Source: Olsenella_K sp036454645 (GTDB lineage: Bacteria; Actinomycetota; Coriobacteriia; Coriobacteriales; Atopobiaceae). From it: a DNA stretch of 43,470 nucleotides. Shown piece after piece: positions 1-7,189 of the stretch. The position numbers and the translations under genes were made by a program. The notes under the pieces are model-generated. The model was not told the DNA's origin. It made no database searches and was given only the letters and a program-made list of their open reading frames with translations. The stretch is taken from the NCBI GenBank assembly GCA_036454645.1, contig JAZHSQ010000018.1, forward strand, positions 1 to 43,470, given 5' to 3'. How positions within the stretch are numbered: the first letter of the stretch is position 1; each line of letters starts with the position of its first letter.

Positions 1-363
1 CCGGTCGCCGCCTGCATGTTCGGCCACCTGCCGCTCGCGGGAAAGCGCGTCGTCTGCGTGGTCTCCGGCGGCAACATCGACGTCAACATCCTCTCCAGGG
101 TCATCAACCGGGGCCTCGCCATGAGCGGTCGCAAGGTGACGCTCTCGCTCAGGCTGACGGACAAGCCCGGCCAGCTCGAGCAGGTCAGCCACATCATCGC
201 GGAGCTCGGCGCCAACGTCGTCTCGGTCGACTACGACCTGAGCGACCCCGACCTGCCGATCTCGAGCTGCATCCTGCGCGTCGGCATGGAGACCCGCGAC
301 TCCCAGCAGATCGAGGAGATCAGGGAGCACCTGCAGGGCGCGGGCTTCTCGCTTGCCAACTGA
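1..363 (+). CDS. ilvA: Threonine ammonia-lyase, C-terminal part (partial at left edge)
   Basis: Only the last ~120 codons are present; the frame is open to the first base, so the start lies outside the window. The visible part carries VVSGGNIDVNILSRVINRG, typical of the end of the PLP-dependent catalytic domain of ACT-containing threonine dehydratases. An ACT-type regulatory domain follows (KVTLSLRLTDKPGQLEQV, then GANVVSVDYD and a final amphipathic helix). The family deaminates L-threonine to 2-oxobutyrate, the first step towards isoleucine. ilvD follows 47 nt later on the same strand, which supports a biosynthetic role. The single short ACT domain resembles the ~400-residue clostridial/actinobacterial type rather than E. 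coli IlvA. The IlvA-versus-TdcB naming cannot be settled from this fragment. Confidence 0.88.
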   Translation, partial: PVAACMFGHLPLAGKRVVCVVSGGNIDVNILSRVINRGLAMSGRKVTLSLRLTDKPGQLEQVSHIIAELGANVVSVDYDLSDPDLPISSCILRVGMETRDSQQIEEIREHLQGAGFSLAN

Positions 364-376
364 TCGCAACGACCAC

Positions 377-393
377 GGCGCCCCCGGGGCGCC
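377..393. other. Perfect GC inverted repeat between ilvA and ilvD
   Basis: GGCGCCCC-C-GGGGCGCC has perfect 8-base arms around a single central base. It sits in the 47-nt gap between the threonine ammonia-lyase stop and the ilvD start. As RNA it would form a short, very stable hairpin (about 7 bp with a 3-nt loop). No U-run follows, so a classical terminator is unlikely. An mRNA-stability or partial attenuation role is only a guess. Confidence 0.45.
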
Positions 394-410
394 ACCAGAA
401 GGGAGATCCA

Positions 411-2093
411 ATGGACAAGGACTTCGGGCACGATGGCGTCGCGAGCGACACCATCAAGTTCGGCGCGGCAAACGCCGCCCACCGTTCCCTGTACAACGCC
501 CTCGGCTGGACCGAGGAGGAGGTCAGCCGTCCGCTCGTCGGCATCGTGAGCTCCTTCAACGAGGTCGTCCCTGGCCACATGAACATCGACAAGATCACGG
601 AGGCCGTGAAGATGGGCGTCGCAGAGGCCGGCGGCATGCCCGTGGTGTTCCCGGCCATCGCCGTCTGCGACGGCATCGCCATGGGCCACGTGGGGATGAA
701 GTACTCGCTCGTCACGCGCGACCTCATCGCCGACTCCACTGAGTGCATGGCTCGCGCCCACGGCTTCGACGCGCTCGTCATGATCCCCAACTGCGACAAG
801 AACGTGCCCGGCCTGCTCATGGCCGCCGCCCGCCTCGACCTGCCGTGCACCTTCGTCTCCGGCGGCCCCATGCTCGCGGGGCGCATAGACGGCCACAAGA
901 CGAGCCTCTCGTCGATGTTCGAGGCCATGGGCGCCTACGGGGCCGGCAGGATCGGGGAGGAGAAGCTCCACGAGTTCGAGTGCAAGGCCTGCCCGAGCTG
1001 CGGGTCCTGCTCGGGCATGTACACGGCCAACTCCATGAACTGCCTGACCGAGGTCATCGGCATGGGGCTGCCCGGCAACGGCACCATCCCCGCCGTCTAC
1101 TCCAGGCGCCTGCAGCTCGCCAAGCACGCCGGCATGGCCGTCATGGAGATGCTCAGGCGCCACATCACGGCGCGCGACATCATGACCCGCGAGGCCTTCA
1201 GGAACGCCCTCACCGTGGACATGGCGCTCGGCTGCTCGACCAACACGATGCTGCACCTGCCCGCCATCGCGCACGAGTGCGGCATAGAGATCGACCTCTC
1301 CGACGCCAACGAGATGAGCGAGCGCACCCCCAACCTCTGCCACCTGGCGCCCGCCGGCCCCACCTACATGGAGGACCTCGACGAGGCGGGCGGCATCCCT
1401 GCGGTCATGGCGGAGCTGGACAAGGTCGGCCTCATCGACCGCGACTGCATGACCGTGACGGGCAGGACCGTGGGCGAGAACATCGCGTCGGCCCACAACA
1501 ACGACCCCGAGGTCATCCGCACCCCGGACGACCCCTTCTCGCCGACGGGCGGCATCGCCGTCCTGCGCGGCAACCTCGCTCCGGAGGGCTCGGTCGTGAA
1601 GCGCTCCGCCGTGGCGCCCGAGATGCTCGTGCACGAGGGCCCCGCGCGCGTCTTCGAGAGCGAGGAGGAGGCGCAGGCGGCGATCGACGCCGGAAGGATC
1701 AACCCCGGCGACGTCGTCGTCATCCGCTACGAGGGTCCCAAGGGCGGCCCCGGCATGCGCGAGATGCTGACCCCGACCTCGGCGATCATGGGGCGCGGCC
1801 TCGGCACCTCCGTGGCGCTCATCACGGACGGGCGCTTCTCGGGCGCGACCCGCGGCGCCTGCGTCGGCCACGTGTCCCCCGAGGCCGCCTCGGGCGGCCC
1901 GATCGGCATCGTGAGGGAGGGCGACCCCATCTCCATCGACATCCCCAACTGCAGGATCGAGCTCAAGATCCCCGAGGAGGAGTACGAGCGCCGCATGAGG
2001 GAGTTCGTGCCGAGGAAGAAGGAGCTCACGGGCTACCTCAGGCGCTACGCGCAGCTCGTCTCGAGCGGCGCCAAGGGCGCGGTCCTGAACTAG
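411..2093 (+). CDS. ilvD: Dihydroxy-acid dehydratase
   Basis: This 560-residue protein has full family length. It dehydrates 2,3-dihydroxy-isovalerate and -methylvalerate to the 2-oxo acids, the penultimate step to valine and isoleucine, using an Fe-S cluster in the cytoplasm. Visible signatures are AVCDGIAMGH (~83-92), the family motif CDKNVPG with Cys128, and PSCGSCSGMYTANSMN with Cys197/Cys200, which are candidate cluster ligands. GDVVVIRYEGPKGGPGM and DGRFSGATRGACVGH mark the C-terminal domain. The ATG has AAGGGAGA eight or so bases upstream. It follows the ilvA fragment on the same strand, so the two are probably co-transcribed for isoleucine synthesis. Nothing suggests degradation. Whether the cluster is [2Fe-2S] or [4Fe-4S] cannot be told from sequence alone. 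Confidence 0.97.
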   Translation: MDKDFGHDGVASDTIKFGAANAAHRSLYNALGWTEEEVSRPLVGIVSSFNEVVPGHMNIDKITEAVKMGVAEAGGMPVVFPAIAVCDGIAMGHVGMKYSLVTRDLIADSTECMARAHGFDALVMIPNCDKNVPGLLMAAARLDLPCTFVSGGPMLAGRIDGHKTSLSSMFEAMGAYGAGRIGEEKLHEFECKACPSCGSCSGMYTANSMNCLTEVIGMGLPGNGTIPAVYSRRLQLAKHAGMAVMEMLRRHITARDIMTREAFRNALTVDMALGCSTNTMLHLPAIAHECGIEIDLSDANEMSERTPNLCHLAPAGPTYMEDLDEAGGIPAVMAELDKVGLIDRDCMTVTGRTVGENIASAHNNDPEVIRTPDDPFSPTGGIAVLRGNLAPEGSVVKRSAVAPEMLVHEGPARVFESEEEAQAAIDAGRINPGDVVVIRYEGPKGGPGMREMLTPTSAIMGRGLGTSVALITDGRFSGATRGACVGHVSPEAASGGPIGIVREGDPISIDIPNCRIELKIPEEEYERRMREFVPRKKELTGYLRRYAQLVSSGAKGAVLN

Positions 2094-2111
2094 GGTGAGA
2101 GACTGACTTTC

Positions 2112-2143
2112 GGACGAGCGGGGTGCAGGGCCCCCCCTCGTCC
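2112..2143 (+). terminator. GC-rich hairpin after ilvD
   Basis: Arms GGACGAG (2112-2118) and CTCGTCC (2137-2143) pair perfectly. After one C-C mismatch, GGGG (2120-2123) pairs with CCCC (2132-2135). No U-run follows; instead a second small GC hairpin (CGGGCC/GGCCCG around 2146-2164) precedes the next ribosome binding site. It could be a weak terminator or an intercistronic processing/stability element between ilvD and the ATPase gene. Confidence 0.4.
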
Positions 2144-2177
2144 CTCGGGCCCGGGGCGGCCCGGGAAGGAGGGGGAC

Positions 2178-3386
2178 ATGTCAGAGTTCAGCAGGGGCGA
2201 GGCCATGCGCGAGCTGTCGCTGCGCCTGGACGCCCTCGTGGTCTTCCGCGACCTGCTCGGGGACCCCGTCGTCTCGGCGCTCGCGGAGCTCCTCAGGGAG
2301 CCGGGCGTCGCCACGTACGCCGCCTTCGTCGCGGCGCTCATCGGCACCGGCGCCTCCGGGGGCCTCTCGGGCTACGTGTGCGAGGCAGTCTGCGACGACG
2401 AGAACCCCTACACGCGCCTGAGGGCCGCGGGGGCGGAGGTCCCCGCCTCCATGGAGCGCGCCGTCGAGGAGGAGCTCGAGACCTTCCAGCGCGTCTCGGA
2501 CCTCACGGTAGACGACCTTCGCCCGGGGCTTCCGGGGGAGCGGTTCCTGCCGGCCTTCGAGGGGGGAGGGCACGTCGAGCTCGCAGCGACCTACCGCCGG
2601 AGGGTCGACGACATGGGCCGCTACGGCTTCGGGATCTACGCCCGCTACCGCATGTTCCTCCTCGGCGACGACGGCACGATCGAGCCGGTCAGGCACCCCG
2701 ACCCCGTGCGCCTCTCGGAGCTGGTGGACTACGAGCGCGAGAAGCGCCTGATCCTGGACAACACCCGCGCGCTCCTCGCGGGGCGCCCCGCGGCGAACAT
2801 GCTGCTCACGGGCGACGCGGGCACCGGCAAGTCCTCCACGGTCAAGGCCGTGGCCAACGAGCTCGCCGGCGAGGGCCTGCGCATCCTGCAGGTGAGGAAG
2901 GACCAGCTCCACCAGATCCCCGAGCTCCTGGACGCCCTCACGGCCAACCCGCTCAAGTTCATCCTCTTCATCGACGACCTGTCCTTCTCGGCCAACGACG
3001 ACAACTACGCGGCCCTCAAGGCGATCCTGGAGGGCTCGGTCTCGGCGAAGTCGGGCAACGTCGTGGTGTACGCCACGAGCAACCGGCGTCACCTGGTGAA
3101 GGAGAGCTTCTCGGACCGCGAGGGCGACGAGGTGCACCGCAACGACACCATGCAGGAGATCATCTCGCTGAGCGAGCGCTTCGGCATCCACGTGAGCTTC
3201 TACAGGCCCGACAAGAGGACCTACCTCGACATCGTGAGGAGCCTCGCCGCCCAGCGCGGGCTCAAGGCCAACCCCGCGGCGCTCGAGGCCGCGGCCGAGA
3301 GGTTCGCGCTCAGGCGCGGCGGCCGGTCGGCCCGCGGCGCCAGGCAGTTCGTCGACGCCGTGGAGTCCGGCTCGGTCGCGCTGTGA
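2178..3386 (+). CDS. DUF815-family AAA ATPase
   Basis: The 402-residue protein has a Walker A motif GDAGTGKSS at ~212-220 and a Walker B-like LFIDDLSF at ~263-270. It also has the family stretch YATSNRRHLVKESFSD, followed by an arginine/serine-rich lid segment and a short C-terminal helical region. This matches DUF815 (DnaA/RuvB-like AAA+ fold), a widespread bacterial family without an established function. The N-terminal ~180 residues are mostly helical and acidic with no recognisable domain. No membrane segment or signal peptide is seen, so it should be cytoplasmic. The ATG is preceded by AAGGAGGGGGAC, a strong ribosome binding site. It lies 84 nt after ilvD and converges on trpS with a gap of 19 nt. 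No specific partner is implied by the neighbours. Confidence 0.85.
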   Translation: MSEFSRGEAMRELSLRLDALVVFRDLLGDPVVSALAELLREPGVATYAAFVAALIGTGASGGLSGYVCEAVCDDENPYTRLRAAGAEVPASMERAVEEELETFQRVSDLTVDDLRPGLPGERFLPAFEGGGHVELAATYRRRVDDMGRYGFGIYARYRMFLLGDDGTIEPVRHPDPVRLSELVDYEREKRLILDNTRALLAGRPAANMLLTGDAGTGKSSTVKAVANELAGEGLRILQVRKDQLHQIPELLDALTANPLKFILFIDDLSFSANDDNYAALKAILEGSVSAKSGNVVVYATSNRRHLVKESFSDREGDEVHRNDTMQEIISLSERFGIHVSFYRPDKRTYLDIVRSLAAQRGLKANPAALEAAAERFALRRGGRSARGARQFVDAVESGSVAL

Positions 3387-3400
3387 GCCTCGGTCGCGCT
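3371..3400. repeat. 12-bp direct repeat spanning the DUF815 stop codon
   Basis: CTCGGTCGCGCT occurs at 3371-3382, inside the last codons of the ATPase gene, and again at 3389-3400, just after its TGA. The period is 18 bases. It looks like a small local duplication at the convergent junction with trpS. No function is evident. Confidence 0.6.
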
Positions 3401-3405
3401 CCGGG

Positions 3406-4458
3406 CTAGTAGACCATCCCCATGGCCTCGCGGACCTCCTGCAGGGTGGCCTCGGCAATCTCGTTTGCGCGGCGGTTGCCGTCGTGCAGCACGTCCCTCA
3501 CGTAGTCGAGGTCGCCCTCGTAGAGGTGCCTGCGCTCGCGGATGGGCGCGAAGTAGTCGTTCACCGCCTGGGTGACGTACTTCTTGAGCTGGCCCGAGCC
3601 GCCGTCGCCGATCTCCTCCGCGATCTCTCGCGGGTCGCGGCCCGTGCAGATGCCCGCGGTGGTGAGCAGCGCCGAGACGCCGGGGCGCCCCTCGGGGTCG
3701 AAGGTGATGTGGCGGTCGGAGTCGGTCCTGGACTTCTTGATGAGCCGGGCAGTCTCCTTGGCCGTCATGGAGATCGAGATGGCGTTGCCGTAGGACTTGC
3801 TCATCTTGCGACCGTCGAGGCCGGGGATGAGCGGCGTCGAGGTGAGGAGGCCTGCGACCTCGGGGAAGACCCTCCCGTAGCGCTCGTTGAAGCGGCGGGC
3901 GATCTTGGCGGTCACCTCGATGTGGGGCAGCTGGTCTCGGCCGACCGGGACGATGTTGCCCTTGCAGAACAGGATGTCGCAGGCCTGGTGGACCGGGTAG
4001 GTGAGGAGCAGGCCCGTGAGCGAGTGGCCGGAGGCCTCCATCTCGGCCTTGACCGTGGGGTTGCGCTGCAGCTCCGCCTCGGACACGAGGGAGAGGAAGG
4101 GGAGCATGAGCTGGTTCTCCGCCGGGACCGCCGAGTGCGTGAAGATCATGGTCCTCTCCGGGTCGATCCCGCAGGCGAGGTAGTCCATGACCATGTTGTA
4201 GACGTTGTCGCGGATGTGCTCGGTCGTGTCGCGGTCGGTGATGACCTGGTAGTCGGCGATGATGACGTTCGTCCTCACGCCGGCGTCCTGCAGCCTCACG
4301 CGCTCCTTGATCGTGCCGAAGTAGTGGCCGAGGTGCAGCCGGCCCGTCGGGCGGTCGCCCGTGAGCATGACGTAGGGCTCGGTCCTCCCGGCGGAGATGT
4401 CCTGCTGGATCTGGTCTGAGCGGCGAAGGGCCGCCTCGTAGCTTCCCTCGTTGGGCAT
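3406..4458 (-). CDS. trpS: Tryptophanyl-tRNA synthetase
   Basis: This class Ib aminoacyl-tRNA synthetase charges tRNA-Trp in the cytoplasm. The HIGH-type signature is PTGRLHLGHYFG near the N-terminus and the KMSKS loop is GRKMSKSYGNA in the middle; both are intact. About 350 residues is normal for bacterial TrpS. Start choice: an ATG at 4470 is also in frame, but an AGGAGG abuts it with no spacer. The ATG at 4458 has GGGAG five bases upstream and gives an N-terminus MPNEGSYEAA, so 4458 is preferred; 4470 would add four residues. The gene is downstream of a YgjP-type peptidase on the same strand (62 nt) and converges with the DUF815 gene. No T-box or trp leader is visible upstream. Confidence 0.95.
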   Translation of the reverse strand: MPNEGSYEAALRRSDQIQQDISAGRTEPYVMLTGDRPTGRLHLGHYFGTIKERVRLQDAGVRTNVIIADYQVITDRDTTEHIRDNVYNMVMDYLACGIDPERTMIFTHSAVPAENQLMLPFLSLVSEAELQRNPTVKAEMEASGHSLTGLLLTYPVHQACDILFCKGNIVPVGRDQLPHIEVTAKIARRFNERYGRVFPEVAGLLTSTPLIPGLDGRKMSKSYGNAISISMTAKETARLIKKSRTDSDRHITFDPEGRPGVSALLTTAGICTGRDPREIAEEIGDGGSGQLKKYVTQAVNDYFAPIRERRHLYEGDLDYVRDVLHDGNRRANEIAEATLQEVREAMGMVY

Positions 4459-4520
4459 GATGGCTCCCATCCTCCTGGCGCCGCGGTCGGCGCGCCCGCA
4501 TACGGCCTTCTATGGTAAGC

Positions 4521-5360
4521 CTAGCCGGCCCCTCCCGGGGCGGACTTCGCACCGGAGACGAACATCTGCGGCGGGTTGGCGTCGAGCTCCGCCTGCGCCG
4601 CGCGCCAGCCGGGGCAGTGGGCGTCCATGAGGGAGTAGAACGCGGGGCCGTGGCTCGGCACGACGAGGTGGCAGAGCTCGTGGGTCGCCACCGTCACGAG
4701 GCAGGAGGGGCTCCGCTCGGCGAGCGCGACGTTCAGGCGGATGCGGCCGGTGCGCGGGGTGCAGGACCCCCAGCGGGTCCGCATCCACCTGGGGAGGACC
4801 GCGCTCGCGGACCTGCCCACCTCTCGCTCGCACGCCGGCAGGACCTCGGGCAGCCTGCGCGCGAGCTCGGAGGCGAGGAGGCCCGCCACGAGGCCGCGGC
4901 GCGCCTCGGCAGCCCCCTCCGCCCCGGAGAGGAGCCATGCGGACCCCGAGACCACGAGGTCCGACCCCTCGAGGGAGCACGAGGGCGCAGCGTCGCCCGC
5001 TCGGAGGCGCACCGTGCGGGGGAGCCCCCACACGGGGACGAGGTCGCCCTCAACGACGTCCGTGGCGAGGCGCGCCTCCCGCGCGAGCACCTCGGCGCCC
5101 CGCTCCCGCATCCATGCGAGGTGCTCCCGGGCGCAGGCCTCCGCCGCGGCGCGGGAGGTCCTGAGGGGCACGCTCATGCGGACGCGCCCGCCCTCGACGA
5201 CCCTGAGGTTGACGTTCCTGACGCTCTTGCGCGTCACCTCGACGCGGATCCCGTCGAGGTCGAGCGCGTAGGAGTACTGTGGTCTCGTCGCGTCCAGGGC
5301 TGCCGCCTCCCCTCGGCCCCGGCGCGCCCGGCGCCCCGTCCGCGCCGCCCGGGGCAACAA
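4521..5360 (-). CDS. YgjP-like (DUF45, M48-type) metallopeptidase domain protein
   Basis: The ~279-residue product carries a zinc-peptidase signature HELCHL near the C-terminus, followed by VVPSHGPAFY with a possible third ligand, as in the YgjP/SprT-like DUF45 family. WGSCT (residues just before) is another family hallmark. Known members are poorly characterised; a zinc-dependent peptidase is the usual suggestion. The N-terminal part is a beta-rich stretch (IRVEVTRKSVRNVNLRVVEGGRVRMSVPL) typical of the family. The start is uncertain. The farthest candidate is TTG at 5360, with GAGGT right against it. A second TTG at 5357 has a 3-nt spacer. A CTG at 5297 has a much better-placed AGGGGAGG. It lies upstream of trpS on the same strand and is divergent from the folate gene. 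Confidence 0.75.
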   Translation of the reverse strand: MLPRAARTGRRARRGRGEAAALDATRPQYSYALDLDGIRVEVTRKSVRNVNLRVVEGGRVRMSVPLRTSRAAAEACAREHLAWMRERGAEVLAREARLATDVVEGDLVPVWGLPRTVRLRAGDAAPSCSLEGSDLVVSGSAWLLSGAEGAAEARRGLVAGLLASELARRLPEVLPACEREVGRSASAVLPRWMRTRWGSCTPRTGRIRLNVALAERSPSCLVTVATHELCHLVVPSHGPAFYSLMDAHCPGWRAAQAELDANPPQMFVSGAKSAPGGAG

Positions 5361-5395
5361 ACCTCAAAATGGTCTCAATGCGAATCATTTCCCAA

Positions 5396-5424
5396 TTGGC
5401 AATCCCGATACGGTATCGTAGTGT
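5396..5424 (+). promoter_or_regulatory. Candidate promoter with 13-bp palindrome in the divergent ygjP-like/fcl gap
   Basis: A -35-like TTGGCA (5396-5401) and a weak -10 TAGTGT (5419-5424) are 17 nt apart, pointing at the folate gene. Between them lies the palindrome CGATAC-G-GTATCG (5406-5418) with perfect 6-base arms. The stretch is clearly more AT-rich than its surroundings. This layout resembles an operator placed inside a promoter, but both the promoter and the operator are inferences. Confidence 0.4.
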
Positions 5425-5442
5425 GCGTCGGAAGGGGGACCC

Positions 5443-6042
5443 ATGGCAAGCTCCTATGGGGAGAACGCGAGCAAGTCGGCCCTGCGCTCGAGCTACCTCG
5501 AGCTGTGCCGCAACTTCCCCGAGGCCCTGGCCCAGACCGTGGACCGCTCGGTCGTGCGCATGCTGGGCATGGTGCGCGAGTACCGCGAGGCGCCCCTCGT
5601 CCTGGCCTACGTGCCCTTCCACGAGGAGATAGACACCAGGCCCGTCGTGGAGCGCGCGCTCGCCCAGGGCAAGCGCGTCGCCCTGCCCTACCTCGTGCCC
5701 CGCACCTTCAAGCTCGTCTTCTTCGAGGTGACGTCCGTCGACGGCGTGGCAATCGCCTCGCGGGGCATGCGCGTCCCACCGGCGGGGGAGCAGCCGCTCT
5801 CCACGGCAGACCTGGTGGGGTCGGTCTGCCTCGTCCCCGGCCTCGTGTTCGACGGGGAGGGATATCGCGTGGGCTACGGCGCCGGCTACTACGACGAGTT
5901 CCTCTCCCTCTACCCGGGCGAGAAGATCGGGCTCGTCCGGTCGATGCAGGTGAGCAGCAACCCGCTCCCGCACGACGCCCACGACGTGCCGGTCGACGTC
6001 CTGGTGACGGAGGGCAGCGTCTGGCGCTGCCGCAGGCTCTAG
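5443..6042 (+). CDS. 5-formyltetrahydrofolate cyclo-ligase
   Basis: This 199-residue protein matches the family length (~180-200). The enzyme converts 5-formyl-THF to 5,10-methenyl-THF with ATP, recycling an inhibitory folate in one-carbon metabolism. The diagnostic C-terminal block LVPGLVFDGEGYRVGYGAGYYD (split here as LVPGLVFD and GYRVGYGAGYYD) is intact at about two-thirds of the chain. It contains the glycine-rich nucleotide-binding loop and is followed by the basic KIGLVRSMQ segment. The ATG at 5443 has GGAAGGGGG upstream with suitable spacing. The gene is a single + strand unit between the divergent peptidase gene and the convergent EIIB-AroQ gene, which ends only 11 nt beyond its stop. 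No folate riboswitch is seen. Confidence 0.92.
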   Translation: MASSYGENASKSALRSSYLELCRNFPEALAQTVDRSVVRMLGMVREYREAPLVLAYVPFHEEIDTRPVVERALAQGKRVALPYLVPRTFKLVFFEVTSVDGVAIASRGMRVPPAGEQPLSTADLVGSVCLVPGLVFDGEGYRVGYGAGYYDEFLSLYPGEKIGLVRSMQVSSNPLPHDAHDVPVDVLVTEGSVWRCRRL

Positions 6043-6053
6043 GGGAACAGGCC

Positions 6054-7052
6054 CTAGGAGAGCCCGATGTGCTCCGCGAGGTCGCGGATGGCCTTGACGT
6101 AGCCATTGAGCCCGAGGCCGGCCACCGTCTCGAAGCAGGCGAGACGGACGAACGAGATGCGCCTGAAGCTCTCGCGCTGGTCGACCTGGGAGATGTGGAC
6201 CTCGACCGCGGGGAGCGCGACGGCCTTCAGGGCGTCGAGTATCGCGACCGAGGTGTGGGTGTATGCGGCGGGGTTGATCACGATGCCGTCGTAGGTCCCC
6301 AGGGCCTCCTGGACCTTGTCGACGATGTCGCCCTCGTGGTTGGACTGGTAGACCTCGCAGGTCGCGAAGCCCGCCTCGCGTGCCGCCCTCTGGCAGAGGC
6401 GCTCGAGGTAGTGGTAGTCGCGCGTCCCGTAGATGGAGGGCTCCCGGACGCCGAGCATGTTGATGTTGGGGCCGTTGACGACCAGGACGCTCGCCTTCCT
6501 CGGCGCCTGGGCGGCCTCGTCGGGCTCGTCCTGCGAGTCGTCGAGAAGCTGGACGAGCGCCGCGATGTCCTCCCGGTTGCCCACCTTTGCCGTCCTCCCG
6601 TTCGCGGGGGAGGCCCCCACGTCGCCTATGGCCGCTCCGCCGCGCGCCTTGCCCGCGACGTCCACGGCCTCGCCCGCGGCACCTCCGGCCTCGGGTGCGG
6701 CCGCGACGGCCTCCGGGACCCTGCGGGTGGCCGGCTGCTGCGCCGGGCGAGCGCCCTCGCCCGCGAAGAAGGTCCTGCCGTCCTTCGGCGGGATGCGCGT
6801 CCTTCCGACGAAGGCGTCCCAGACGTCCTCCACGATCCGCGGCCCGAAGACCACCTCGACGCCGGCCCTGCCGCGATGGCGAACGCCGAGGACGCCGGGT
6901 ATGGCGAGCAGCGACGCGTCGTCGACCCGCGAGGGGTCCCGCATCGTGAGGCGCAGCCTGGTCATGCACACGCCGTTCGCCTTGATGTTGCCGGCGCCGC
7001 CCACGGCGTCGATTACCCGCTCTGCGATCTTGTCCTTGTCCACGCAACCCAC
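6054..7052 (-). CDS. aroQ: PTS EIIB (glucose-type) domain fused to type II 3-dehydroquinate dehydratase
   Basis: One uninterrupted 332-residue frame contains two unrelated modules. Residues ~4-88 resemble a glucose-family PTS EIIB domain: a helix DKIAERVIDAVGG, then GNIKANGVCMTRLRLTMRD, where Cys29 sits at the phosphorylation position, then IPGVLGV and VVFGPRIVEDV. Residues ~90-185 are an Ala/Pro/Glu-rich linker. Residues ~187-332 are a complete AroQ: NGPNINMLGVREPSIYG (Arg203, Tyr208), INPAAYTHTS (Asn260, His266), VEVHIS (His286) and RESFRR (Arg297). AroQ dehydrates 3-dehydroquinate to 3-dehydroshikimate, the only shikimate step otherwise missing from the adjacent cluster. Start: GTG at 7052, or GTG at 7043 giving MDKDKIAERV with GGGTGGG upstream; the latter fits EIIB N-termini better. 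A TATAAT lies ~40 nt upstream. The fusion is directly seen; any phosphorylation or regulatory role is inference. Confidence 0.93.
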   Translation of the reverse strand: MGCVDKDKIAERVIDAVGGAGNIKANGVCMTRLRLTMRDPSRVDDASLLAIPGVLGVRHRGRAGVEVVFGPRIVEDVWDAFVGRTRIPPKDGRTFFAGEGARPAQQPATRRVPEAVAAAPEAGGAAGEAVDVAGKARGGAAIGDVGASPANGRTAKVGNREDIAALVQLLDDSQDEPDEAAQAPRKASVLVVNGPNINMLGVREPSIYGTRDYHYLERLCQRAAREAGFATCEVYQSNHEGDIVDKVQEALGTYDGIVINPAAYTHTSVAILDALKAVALPAVEVHISQVDQRESFRRISFVRLACFETVAGLGLNGYVKAIRDLAEHIGLS

Positions 7053-7092
7053 CCGTAATGCCGGCTATACTAGGACGTTTCCAACGAATACG

Positions 7093-7098
7093 ATTATA
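7093..7098 (-). promoter_or_regulatory. Consensus -10 box for the EIIB-AroQ gene
   Basis: On the - strand TATAAT occupies 7098-7093 within CGTATAATCGTATTCG, about 40 nt before the GTG start. No convincing -35 is found 16-18 nt upstream. The same CGTATAAT-N-GT string occurs in the rplU promoter at 33699-33709. It suggests the EIIB-AroQ gene has its own promoter instead of relying solely on read-through from aroE-aroK. Confidence 0.5.
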
Positions 7099-7119
7099 CG
7101 AGCGCACCCCGTCGCGTCT

Positions 7120-7135
7120 GGGAGCCGCCGCTCCC
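7120..7135 (-). terminator. Small hairpin between aroE-aroK and the EIIB-AroQ gene
   Basis: GGGAGC-CGCC-GCTCCC forms a perfect 6-bp stem with a 4-nt loop in the 137-nt gap between the two genes, upstream of the TATAAT. No U-run follows on the - strand, so termination efficiency is doubtful. It may separate the long aro transcript from the EIIB-AroQ promoter. Confidence 0.3.
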
Positions 7136-7189
7136 ATCGGCGGACGGTCGAGGGGCCCGCCGCCTGTCGAATTGTGGTATGGCACGCCC

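Noticed and set aside
231..1871. Long open frame antisense to ilvD
   Set aside because: Ala/Arg/Gly/His/Val-rich shadow of a GC-rich gene, with no domain and no ribosome binding site; ilvD on the other strand is unmistakable.
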